This document shows, piece after piece, positions 47,520 through 57,980 of a stretch of DNA of 64,000 nucleotides; position 1 is the stretch's first letter; each line of letters opens with the position of its first letter. The DNA comes from Panicum virgatum (taxonomy: Eukaryota > Streptophyta > Magnoliopsida > Poales > Poaceae): NCBI RefSeq assembly GCF_016808335.1, contig NC_053145.1, forward strand, positions 30,887,120-30,951,119, read 5' to 3'. The position numbers were made by a program, and so were the translations under genes. A model generated the notes under the pieces. It ran no database searches, was not told the DNA's origin, and saw only the letters and a list, made by a program, of their open reading frames with translations.

Positions 47520-47639
47520 TAAAAGTGATAGGCGGTTCATGTTATACTTGCCTTCCTCAAAGTTCTCATACTGCTCAAACTACTCTGAAGACGGTGGCTG
47601 CTCCGGGTACTGGCACTCCTCCAAAGGATCAACGTCTAC
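47520..47639 (-). other. Short acidic ORF in G LTR (broken)
   Basis: The minus frame reads VDVDPLEECQYPEQPPSSE, a TAG, then FEQYENFEEGKYN. It lies about 1.4 kb from the LTR 3' end after removing L, the same place as the acidic frames in LTRs B and F. Confidence 0.3.
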
Positions 47640-49733
47640 TCACGATCGCAACGCCAAAACAAGGTCCAGCACATACACATACATGCAAACAAAGGAAAAC
47701 ACTAAGAAATAGTAAGAAAATACATAAAAATAGCAAACAAAACTAAGCTAGAACTATTCTACATGTTACAACGATCGCGTGGACATAAAGAACACCTAAA
47801 ACGGAGCTAGAACGCGAAATCTAATGCTAAAACAAGGTTTAAGGACTAAACTGCGAGAAAACTAGGGTTCCAGAGGCTTCTGCCCAACAACCAGGGACCT
47901 AAACATAAAAATTGCAAAGGTCTGGGGGTCAGCGCGCAAAACTGCAGGAGCTGGACCGCGGGCACTATATCTGGAAAGCTCAGGGGTCTAAACACTAAAA
48001 ACAGGGTCTGGTTGGAAATATTTTTACACTGTCATGGACTGCGGGTTCATTTCCAAGGAACTGAAGGGTTCTTTAGCAAAAGTCCATGCGCTGACCATTT
48101 TCTTTCCCGATTGACTCCGGCGCGGGCTGCTGTGCGCCGTAGGATCTTGATCCGTCGCTTGAGATCAACGGGACGCTGGGGAGGTGGCGCTGCTCGCCGG
48201 AGCAGAAGCTCCCGCGGCGGCGAGCTCGCTGGAGCAGGCAGTCTGGGCGCTACAGAGGGTCTTTTGGCCTGAAGTTTGGTGCAAAAGAAAATGTACGACA
48301 TGTGTGGCTCACCTGCGGCAACAGGGAGACAGCTCGGGGTTCGGAGCAGAGGTTTCGACGGCGAGGGCGGCTCGGCGGCCATGGAGTTCGCCGGAGAGTG
48401 AGGTTCGGGCTGTGCCAGGGGTTAGTTCTGGGCGCAAGGTGGTCGGGCAGCATCTACGTGGGCGTGCAGAGCCAGAACATGGCACAAGCATGGTGGTGCC
48501 GCTCTACAGTGGTCCCGTCATGGTGGGGCTGCGACGGCGGACACCGGCAGAGGTGCTCTCACACAAGTGGGGGTCTACGCGCTAGGCTAGTTAGTACAAC
48601 AGAAGGAGGAGGTCACGGGGTGCTCACCGGGGCTTGGAAACAGGCGATGTGGCCAGGCAGAGGGGTTGACGTCGATGGCCGGTGGCGGCGCATGGGCGGA
48701 GCTCGAGGATGTGGATGACGGCGTGCACCTCCGGGCGTCTGGACTGCACGAGTCGATGTGTGGCGTCGCTGTGAAGCAGTACAAGGGGTCAGGGAGGTCC
48801 ATTGATCAACGACGAGAGGGATTGCGACAGCGGGCCGAGTTACCTGCGGCGGTGCTCCGGTGAAATTCCGGCGCGTACAGGGCCGGGGTCGGGGATGGAG
48901 GCCTCGGGGAGATGCCTGGGGGCACGGCGAAGCTGCTGCGCAGCTCTGGCAGGGCTAGGAGGCGGCGGAGCAGCATGGCCGGGGTGGCGCAGAGGCTCTG
49001 CATGGCGGAGCAAGGCGGGCGTGTGGATCTCGGGGCTCTAGGTGCTGATGCGGCGACTGCGGGGTGGAGACGAGATGCAGGAGAGGCCGGAGTGCCAATT
49101 AAAGGAGGCCCGGGGATCCTGGGCGCGCGCGCTCGTGCGTGATCCCGGCGAGAATCGCGGGCGGCTATTACTGCGTGAGCGCGGAGGGTGCGCTGCTCGG
49201 CGTGATCCCGAGCGGGGAACGACTTCTAGAAGGTCGAGGTGCTCGGGTGGCTGGCAGGTGGGGCTACGGGGTTGGGGAGGTCCACAAGGCAGCGGTTCGC
49301 GGCGCAGGCGAAACGGAGCAGCGCTGGCGCGGGGAGGAAGAAAGGAAAGGACGAAGAACGCGCCGACAGGTGGGGCCGGGAAGCTAGGCCGCGGGGTGGT
49401 GTTCTGGGCCGGCCGAAGAAAAGAGAAGAAGGCCGGGTTGGGCCGCCAGGGTGTGCTGGGCTGAAAAAGTGTTTCATATTTTCCTGATTTCTATTTATTT
49501 TTCTTTTTGAAACTCAACTCATACTATTTGAATTCAAACCCTAGGCACTCAACCAAATAAAACTTATGCACCAGCATGAATGCACAAACATGTTAAGATA
49601 AGAAAAATTTTAATTACTTGTGAAAAAAATTAAATTAAATGCCAGGCTAAGCATATAAAACCTTGGTAAAACAAAGGAGGCAAATTAACTTTATTAATAA
49701 AATTGGAATTTTACATTAGGGTGTTACACTCAA

Positions 49734-49935
49734 CGACTCCGAGGATGACTTGCTTCGCTAAAGAAAAAATAGCCTAGCTCCACTACCTAAACCAGAGAAG
49801 AGGCCTGGATCCACACCCCCTCCCCCCTGTTCAAAAAGAATTGTAAATCAAAAATTCTTTTGATCTAGTACATGCGCCTGTAGAATGACCTACTCGAACA
49901 AATGACCATAAAACGAATTGACCATTTTGACAGTT
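49734..49935. other. A2 LTR remnant and unassigned DNA
   Basis: To about 49790 the sequence continues LTR A2 (reverse complement of about 21000-20980 and beyond). From about 49800 to 49935 I recognise nothing. Confidence 0.55.
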
Positions 49936-50105
49936 CACTACCGGACTCAACTACTTTGCCGAGTGCCTGACACACTCGGCAAAGGTCGGGTTACACTCGG
50001 CAAAGGCTTTTCAAAGTGCAACACTCAGCAAACCACACTCGGCAAAGCCCCTGACGGCAAAGGGGACTTTGCCGAGTGCCACATCATGGGCACTCGGCAA
50101 AGAGG

Positions 50106-51324
50106 TGTTGGTATTTCTTAACACTCACAGAGAAGTCCGCAAGCTCACAGAAATACCGTAGTAGCACTTCACCCAGAAGTACTCAGGGTTTCGAATTTTC
50201 CACGAGGAACGGAGGTGTAATGGTCTTCTAACTAGTTTACCTGGAGCAATAGAGAACGGTGGCCTTTGGGTAGTGTGGTTGTCTAAGAGAAGAGATACTT
50301 AGCAGAGATAAACCAGCTCTCACTTGCTTACTTTGGGCACCGGCTTACTCTCGGTCTGCCAAGAGTATTAGGCTATTAGCTCTACACCCAACCCTCACGT
50401 GGGGGGGCTACAAAGGACGGACAGGGCTGTCACCACCTGCCGCTTACCCCGACAGACCGGGGAGAAGGTATGCAAACAATGGTAACCTCTGTCCCAGACA
50501 CCACGTCCACGCTATCAATTACTACTCTAGCCCTGACTCCGTATACGACTCGAGCCTTTAGACTAGAGCAACCGTCACGAGGACGAACGATGATCCCACA
50601 AGCAAAAGATAACAAAAGCTTAACTCAGATAAGAACTCAACAAGTAGACGAACTCAGGTACTTACCCGAAAGAGGATCATATCCGCCGAGGTACAAGTAG
50701 AGGGAAGCCGACAACTCCGGCACTCCTCAAGAACTTCTCCTCGCACACTCCCTAGCTTACTCTCTACAAGATAGCTCTAAGGTGGATTCTCCCCTTCTCC
50801 TTCTTCTCTCCAAATTGTGTTCTCATTGAGAGGGTCTCCCCACCTCCTTTTATAGCTTTGATAGGTCGGTTCACGTGGGAAAAAAATATTGGAACATAGA
50901 GCAACGCCTTAGAGTGGATAAAAACGAGCTTCCTGCCAAAACTGAGGCCGATTGGCGCCGACATGGGGCCGGCCGACCCTGTGGTTCGGTCGGCCCATGG
51001 GTGGCGCCTCTCGCACCGCCTTTCGTCCTGGACATTGCCAGGTGGGCCCCCAACTTGTGTATGTTGGTGCCGGGGCTTTGTTTGTCAGTTTTCTCTATCA
51101 AATGGGCCCATTTTGTAGGTGAGACGCGGGACGGGATCTTCTGTGTTTCTATTGTGTCTTGTGCTTGTTTTCTCCTTATTCCGAGTGTGGGTGCCTGCAA
51201 ACCAAGAATCACTAAAACTCGTGGAATCGATTAGAATTAAGTCCTACATCTACGTTTGGTGGTTGAATATTATGAAAAGATGCAGGAGATGGCGGTCTTA
51301 TTTCTGACTTAAGGACCATCAACA
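50106..51324 (-). repeat. Element C 3' LTR
   Basis: Plus-strand start TGTTGGTATTTC, end GGACCATCAACA. Minus-strand TATAAAA at 50848-50854. Plus-strand ORFs at 50470 and 50875 recur in the other LTR and are taken as spurious. Confidence 0.9.
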
Positions 51325-51338
51325 ACACCCCCACACTT
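51325..51338 (-). other. Polypurine tract of element C
   Basis: The minus strand reads AAGTGTGGGGGTGT before the LTR start TGTTGATGG. Confidence 0.75.
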
Positions 51339-51861
51339 AGCCTTTGCTCGTCCTCGAGTAAAGAGGCAAAGACTAAGGTGGATGCAACTCCTTTGAAGAA
51401 ACCTGCATACAAGTTATTCTAAGTTTCTCCCTGACATGTGAATTTTTTTAAGTGTCTACCATGCTTATCTTGATGATTGAAACTTGGAACGGTTTACACT
51501 TCAGGTTCCTTAGTCTTCCGTACTCAGATACTTGGGTTTTATGAATTTTTAAAATCAAGCACAACCTAGCTCCTCAGTTTGTTCTCTCGGATCTCTCTTT
51601 TTGCTTTTTGAATTCCGCACCAAGGCAAAGTGTTGCCTTCTTTTTCACCTATCTCTAGAAAAGCTTATGTGGAGCTTAGGGTAGGGGAAGAGTTGAAGGC
51701 ATACCTGTCCCTCATATGTTGCTAAGTCAAAGACCAGATCCAAAGGAGAAACAAGTCATAAACCTTGATCAAGATGTGCATGTGTGTGAATATTTGGGTG
51801 GATGGTGTATGAACTCCTTTCATGAACCATCTTTCTCCTTTATTCCTTTTTCTTTGGACAT

Positions 51862-51900
<39 letters not shown>

Positions 51901-52860
51901 CTCTCTCTCTCTTTCTGAATACTTGGACCTTCAAGTGTCCAACTCTTTTTTTCTTTTGAATACTTGGACCTTCATGTGTCCAACCTTTTTTTCATCATGC
52001 TTTCTTGAACATGCTCTCTTTTTTTTTAAATAACCCATGTCCTTTTTCTTGGAATGATAATGTGGAGAGAGTAGTCATGAATATCATGGAGTTTTATTTT
52101 GTGGGATGATATGGAAGGATGGGTGAAATGTTCTTGCGCAACTTCCAGTGTAGAAGTTGGCAAATATGTGTGGAGTGTACGTGATCTTGATTATGGGAAT
52201 ATGAAATATATCTCACAAAGGGTCACAACAATTTGACAAAACTCAATGAGACAACAAGTTGCATATGTGGAAGGTTTTCAATTTTGAACAACATATGGCC
52301 TCGGATAGGAATTTCATAAACAAACGAGGAGCCGTGCTATTGAGTATTTTTTTTAATTTTATAAAAGAAATCCCAAGTACTTTGCAGGGAAGAGTTAGGT
52401 TCTATTCGTTCAACCATATCTCAAAAGTCAATTATTAGATAGCATGGGTTTCCTATCAAATTTCAGTTCACAAGAAGACGGCGAAAGTCAAGGAATAAAA
52501 AGTATGCAAGTTTATCATGAAGTGAATGGAGTGCAAATGCATTTTTTTTTTGAATTTTCAGTTTTTAAACTCTCATGTAAGTAGGGAGGTGTATGAGTGT
52601 GGGAGTGTAAACTAGCGTGTGTGTCGAAGCAAACGTTGCAGGGTCTTCACCAAGGTTTGGCCGACCCCTTGGTTGAGCCTTCAGGTCTTTTTTTGCTCGT
52701 GGTGCTCGGTGTTGGTCCGCGCCAGAGTTCTCGGGGGTGCTCCCCCCACACTTATTCTCTTGTACCTGTTTTATTTGACACAAAGAAAAGCAAAGGCAAA
52801 TCTTTACCGGTTTGAAAAACCGGGGAGTGCAACAATATATTGGATTATATATATATTTAT
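51339..52860 (-). other. Element C 3' non-coding region
   Basis: No coding domain. The block at 51700-51890 is related to 19800-19990 in element A. A (CT)n tract lies at 51865-51913, and a TTTA-rich run ends the region at 52845-52888. The ORFs at 51716-52033 and 51722-51934 cross the CT repeat and are rejected. Confidence 0.75.
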
Positions 52861-54179
52861 TTATTTATTTTTATTTATTTTTATTTTTAAGCGTTGACCA
52901 TTTACCTTGAAAACCTTACCGTTGTCATCCCGGATTGTGATTGCTCCATGTGAAGATGCATGGATGACGGTGTATGGCCCATCCCATTTGCTTCGAAGTT
53001 TTCCTTGCCCAAAAAGCTTGACCCTGGAATTAAAAAGTAATACCTTGTCTTCTATCTTGAATTCCTTGGGTCTGACTCTCTTGTTGTGCCATCTCTTAGT
53101 TCTGTCCTTGTAGATCTTGGCACTGTGGTAGGCTTTTTCCCTCCATTCTTCTAGCTGGGATAGTTGGATCTTCCGGTTCCTTCCCGCCATCTTACTGTCC
53201 ATGTTCCATGTTCGGATAGCCCAGTGAGCTCTGTGTTCTAGCTTGGCTGGTAGATGGCAGGTTTTACCATAAACCAGCTGGTACGGTGACATGCCTATGG
53301 GGGTTTTGTAAGCTATTCTGTATGCCCAGAGTGCATCAGGCAGCTTATTTTTCCATCCCTTTCCTATTTCATTCACCATTTTCTGTAGGATGTTCTTGAT
53401 CTATTTGTTGGAGGTTTCTGCCTGCCCGCTGGTCTATGGGTGATACGAGGTTGCGATGTTATGCTTTACTCCAGGCTCTTTCAGGAAGTTTCGGAAGGTC
53501 TGATTAATGAAATGAGACCCTCCGTCACTTATGACCATCCTTGGAGTCCCGAAGCGTGGGAAGATGATCTCATGAAACAACTTATGGGCATGCTTGGCAT
53601 CAGCAGCTCTGCATGGTAGAGCCTCAACCCACTTCGACACATAGTCAACGGCGACCAGGATGTATTCGCAGTCTTTTGACTTTGGGAATGGCCCTATGAA
53701 GTCAATGCCCCAGACATCAAACAGATCAACTTGAAAATTGGAGTTGAGGGGCATTGCATCTCGGGAGGTGATGCCACCTTGCAACTGGCAGTTTCTGCAC
53801 CTCATGATGAAGTTTCGAGTATCCTCATACATTGATGGCCAGTAGAAACCATTTTGCCATATTTTTGCCTGGGTGCGAAATATACCATAGTGGCCTCCAT
53901 ATGGTGCGGAGTGGCACTTCTCTGATTTGGATCCCTTCGGCTTTTGGTACACATCTTCTAAGCAGGCCATCTGAGCATACCCTGTACAGGTATGGATTGT
54001 CCCACAAGTGGCGTCTGCTCTCGTACAACAGCTTCTTTTTGTTTTCCCCCGGTGGTACGTATCCAGAAACCATGAAGTTTACAATGTTTGCGTACCACGG
54101 GTTTGAATCTGTTACCTTCAGCAGCATGTCGTCGCGTAGGAAATCGTTGATAGGAAGATCCTGCATGTTAGTGATAGGC
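52861..54179 (-). pseudogene. Element C integrase (Athila type)
   Basis: A His/Cys region includes [12 protein letters not shown] and RCRNCQLQGG. Core motifs are DVWGIDFIGPFP (first Asp) and MVISDGGSHF (second Asp). After an in-frame TAG at 53434-53436 (family: Gln), the Glu region reads GQAETSNK, followed by a second TAG. The C-terminal part (52861-53379) contains LPDALWAYRIAYKTPIGMSP and ends KVFKVNGQRLKIK, the Athila-type ending. Reading also shifts frame near 53970. Confidence 0.88.
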
Positions 54180-54660
54180 ATATGCGACAAATGATTGGCA
54201 ATAGTATTTTCTACTCCCTTTTTATCTTCTATTTTCATATCGAACTCTTGGAGTAGTAAGATCCACCTTAGCAAGCGTGGTTTAGCATCTTTCTTGGTGA
54301 GCAAGTATTTTAAAGTAGCATGATCGGTGAACACAATAACTTTTGCTCCAACCAAGTAAGATCTAAACTTATCAATTGCAAACACAACAGCCAGGATTTC
54401 TTTTTCAGTTGTTGCATAATTCAATTGAGCTCCTGACAAAGTTTTACTAGCATAGGCGATTGCATGATGCCTTTTATCTTTGGTTTGGCCAAGGACCGCC
54501 CCAACAACATAATCACTAGCATCACACATTATTTCAAATGGCAGTGTCCAATCAGGGGGTTGAATGATTGGAGCTGAAATGAGTGCTTGCTTAAGGGTGT
54601 GAAAAGATTTCAAGCACTTATCAGTGAACTCAAAAGGTGCATCCTTAGCCAGAAGGTTAG
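54180..54660 (-). pseudogene. Element C RNase H
   Basis: The frame 54613 onward contains [19 protein letters not shown] (first catalytic Asp), [19 protein letters not shown] (Glu) and [14 protein letters not shown] (Asp). It then passes through [17 protein letters not shown] to the integrase. It is open and well preserved compared with the RT before it. Confidence 0.87.
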
Positions 54661-55560
54661 TGAGAGGTCTAGCAATTCAAGAAATGTCCTTAATGAACCG
54701 CCTGTAGAACCCCTCATGACCTAGGAAGCTACGGATCCCTTTTACGTTCACCGGAGGTGGGAGCTTCTCTATGACCTTCGATTTTAGCTCTGTCCACCTT
54801 GATCCCTTTCTCAGACACAATATGCCCGAGTACGATGCCTTCACGGACCATGAAATGGCATTTTTCCCAATTCAGTACCAAGTCCTCTTGGCATCACTGC
54901 AAGACTTTATCTAAATTCTCAAGACAATGATCGAATGTTTTTCCATAGATGGAAAAGTCGTCCATGAAAACTTCCATGATTTCCTCAATCATGTCTGAGA
55001 AGATAGACATCATGCACCATTGGAACAATGCGTACTCGGGCATGACATCATGCACCTTTGCAAAGCCCAAATGACATCCTTCGGTATGCGTACGTTCCAT
55101 AAGGGCATGTAAACGTAGTCTTGCTCTGATCGTCGGGGTGTATGGAGATTTGGTGATAACCTGAATACCCATCAAGGAAACAGAAGAAAGAATGCTTCGC
55201 TAGCCGCTCTAACATTTCATCAATGAAAGGCAGCGAGAAGTGATCTTTCTTTGTTGCCAAGTTGAGTTTCTGGTAGTCAATGCACATCCTCTACCCCGTG
55301 ACAGGTCATTGTGGGATTAGCTCATTTTTGTTGTTTTCAACGACCGTCATCCCTCCTTTCTTTGGCACAACCTGGACGGGACTCACCCACTCACTGTGAG
55401 GCATGAGATAGATTATCCCAGCGTGCAGGAGCTTTAGGACCTCCGACTTGACCACCTCACTCATCGCATTATTTAGCCTATGCTGAGGCTCCCTAGAAGG
55501 TGTGCAGGATGGGTCTGTAGGGATGCGATGAGTACAGAGGGTAGGGCTGATTCCCTTAAG
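54661..55560 (-). pseudogene. Element C reverse transcriptase, degraded
   Basis: Motifs: GIIYLMPHSEWVSPVQVVPK (about 55380-55440), RMCIDYQKLNLATKKDHFSL (55287 on), FFCFLDGYSGYHQISIHPDD and the active site VFMDDFSIYG at about 54955-54985. Stops (TAG/TAA near 55292 and 55045) and at least two frameshifts interrupt it; residues after 54890 are read in mixed frames. Confidence 0.83.
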
Positions 55561-56076
55561 GTCCTAGAGTGAGTAACTGAAAATACGCTTATGCTTTTCT
55601 AGAACGGCCAGAAGTTTGGCTGTCTCCACGTCAGAAAGCTTATCACTAATGATGACAGGAGATTCAATGTCGCCATTTAAGAAAGCACAGCGGAGGCTAG
55701 AAGGAAGGGGTTTTAACTCGATTGGTGGTCGTGATGGCCGTTCGTCAGTGGGAATATCAAGAGTTTCTCTAGAGTCGTCTTCTTCTTGAATGAAGAGTTC
55801 AGCATCTTGTTCTAAGGATGACTCGGAAGGCTCTGAAGGGAAAATGGCCATCACTTCTTCAACCTGCTCTGGCTGGGGAAGAAGTTCAGCGGGGGGAATT
55901 TTTCGCTCGAGAAATCAGGAGCGAGAATGTTTCTCTTCCCAGCTTAAAATCGATGGTTCCTAGAAGAGGAGCTTCTAGGAACAATTTTTTAACGGGATGC
56001 CCAATTAAAATGTCGAAGTCATAGACATCGAAGATATGAAAATCAAGGGCAACCTCAAAGTCATCATGACATACGA
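55561..56076 (-). pseudogene. Element C protease C-terminus and linker
   Basis: Just left of E2 the minus strand encodes VYDFDILIGHP and LGRETFSLLIS, the second half of the Athila protease. A linker follows (EDDSRETLDIPTDERPSRPP) to a stop at 55564-55566. The first half of the protease is on the far side of E2 (57606-57700). A frameshift separates the protease from the linker. Confidence 0.72.
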
Positions 56077-56081
56077 GTACG

Positions 56082-57600
56082 TGTAAGGATCACCGGGGTG
56101 TCCGACCCTAGAGGGGGAGGGGGTGAATAGGGTCGCTAATCGCTTTCTATCCTAGGGCTCAATCTATTTGCATGAGATAAACCTAACACGTCCTACACAT
56201 GCTAGTTATGACTAAGGTTTATCTATGCTACTCTCTACTTACCCCTAAAAGACTTGCAACCTATAGCCAATCCTAATCAAACTAACTAGGAAAGTAAAGG
56301 CATGCAAGATAGAGTAAATGCGGAAGCGTAATACAGTAAGTAAAGAGGTAAGGGAGAGAATATGCAAACTCCCGTGAAGACACCAAAACACACGATTTAA
56401 CGTGGTTCGGTTAGGACACCAAGTCCCTCCCTACGTCCACGGCCACTTGACCAACACGAACAAGTGTGATGCCGAGTCTCTCCGCTTGATCACCGTCTTG
56501 CGTTCGCCACCAAGGCTCCCGGCAAGCAAAGGCTAAGTGACTCCAATTCACCAAAACATGGCCACCGCCACCGTCTCTATCGAAGCGTCACCCACGGCAC
56601 CGTCTTCACTATCGGAGCTTCTCACCAAGAGGGGTCTCCTTCCCCGCACAAAGTGTCGTTGCCTCTCCACACCAAGTCGGAGGGTCACACGACGAGTACA
56701 CAAGATGCTTGCCGCAGCAAGACTTTCCTCAAGGGAGCTCTCGCAAGAACTAATCCCTATTACAAGCACTAAGCACTCTCACAAGTGTGCTTAAGCCTCT
56801 ATGATGTACAGTGATGCTCTATGGTGGTTGGAGGTGTTCTTCAAGTGTAGTAGGCTTCAGCAACTCTAGCACACACAAATGAGGCATGGGGTGGCATATA
56901 TATAGCCCAACCCTTCAAACTAGCCGTTGGGAAAAGGCTGACGAAATCCCTTAACACCGGTTGATCCGACGCTCAGTTTTTGTCATCACCGGTTTAACTG
57001 GTGAGTGTATTTTCCCAGTAACTTAGCCATTACTGCTCCAATGGCTACTTGATCAATTGCACCGACGCTCTTGAAATCATCATCGGTTTAACCGGTGAGT
57101 GCAAGCTGAGAAACCCCCCGAAAAATGGAGTCTCTGGACAACTGCACGGACGCTCACTTTGCCTTGATCGTCGGTTTAACCGGTGCATGTAAAACTCCTG
57201 CTGTCTCTTCATCCTTCAAGTCCATTACACCGGTGAGTGTAAAACACCCAACGTCGGTTAATCCGGTGCCAAGTTCATTTCACCGATGAGTGCAATTTGC
57301 TCATCATCGGTTTAACCGGTGATAGCAAATTGTCTTCGTCTTGATCTTTTTGACTTGGATTTCTTCTCGGTCTCTTCAATTCTTGTCCCATGGACCGAAG
57401 AGGTTTCAGGGCGCTGCCCTGAGAACCATCGTAGGGGCGGCCCTTCGGGCCTAGCTACGCCTATCTTGTCTTTGTCATCACTTGAACCTAAAAGCCTGAG
57501 AATGGTCATCTTAACAATCATATTAGTTCAAGTGTTGTGTGTGTCATCAATCGCCAAAACATTATATTGAAATATGGCATGAGAGGCCATTTTTGCTACA
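56082..57600 (+). mobile_element. E2: solo LTR inside element C protease
   Basis: It is 1,519 bp, starting TGTAAGGATCACC and ending TTTTTGCTACA, with perfect TSD GTACG (56077-56081, 57601-57605). It is a diverged relative of E1, with shared blocks such as GCGGAAGCGTAAT and CGTGGTTCGGTTAGG. TATATATA lies at 56897-56904. Below it, palindromes of the type CACCGGTTTAACCGGTG recur at about 56955, 56987, 57085, 57168, 57254 and 57306. No coding domain. Confidence 0.87.
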
Positions 57601-57605
57601 GTACG

Positions 57606-57975
57606 TCATGGACTATCCCAACTCCCTCTAGGATGGATCCTAGTGCATTCCTGAGGGTTTTCTCGGTTGAAACCAAAGAGTTCTCCAAATGCGTAAACGC
57701 ATAAGAGGCCGACATGATGTTTGCTCCAATCGTGGGATTGTATAAGACCTCTTCGAAGGTTCCTTGGATAAAGCAGCAAATGTTCAAAGAGGGGCGATAA
57801 TCTGAAGTGGCTCAGAAGATAACTCTCCCTCTTCTACCCACTCACTACTCATGACAGCGGTTAGGTCTCTAACCGTCTCTTTAAGAAAAGCCTTATCGAG
57901 AGGTTGGGTAGGACCAACTGGAACTGGGGGTCTTTTCTGGTAAAGGTAATTTGAGGTATTTCTGTAATCTTCGAA
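57606..57975 (-). pseudogene. Element C gag-protease segment between E2 and F
   Basis: An open minus frame encodes DYRNTSNYLYQKRPPVPVGP, then SSEWVEEGELSSEPLQIIAP and, in the next frame near E2, TEKTLRNALGSILEGVGIV. This is the Athila spacer between capsid and protease. The catalytic Asp motif is not recognisable, either degraded or lost. Confidence 0.6.
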
Positions 57976-57980
57976 TAAAT

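Larger units (their letters stand above)
36425..49728 (-). mobile_element. G: Tekay-type solo LTR, about 3.6 kb, split by element L
   Basis: The ends are TGTAACACC at 36425 and GGTGTTACA at 49728, with the perfect TSD CTCAA (36420-36424, 49729-49733). Removing L and one TSD copy leaves about 3.6 kb with no gag-pol. Orientation is minus, from the shared block near 46790-46830 (CTCTGCAGAGGTTGCACATC) with LTR B. A GC-rich block at 48100-49440 lacks recognisable domains, and its many overlapping ORFs are treated as spurious. The long size and layout match LTRs B and F. Confidence 0.82.
35399..49850 (-). repeat. A2: Athila-like LTR, split by solo LTR G
   Basis: The primer-site side is at 35399-35458, with PBS TGGCACCATTACCGGGA on the minus strand (35434-35450). 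The LTR runs 35459-36424 and resumes at 49734. It matches the element A LTRs: the 36420 and 49734 sides join onto the block around 21000. The outer end is lost: homology fades after about 49790. G inserted with TSD CTCAA. Almost none of the internal region beside the PBS remains. Confidence 0.75.

Noticed and set aside
47279..47540. ORFs with Ile-Tyr repeats
   Set aside because: Translation of the (TA)n microsatellite.
48012..49487. Multiple ORFs of 60-140 codons
   Set aside because: GC-rich block of solo LTR G; frames overlap on both strands and resemble nothing.
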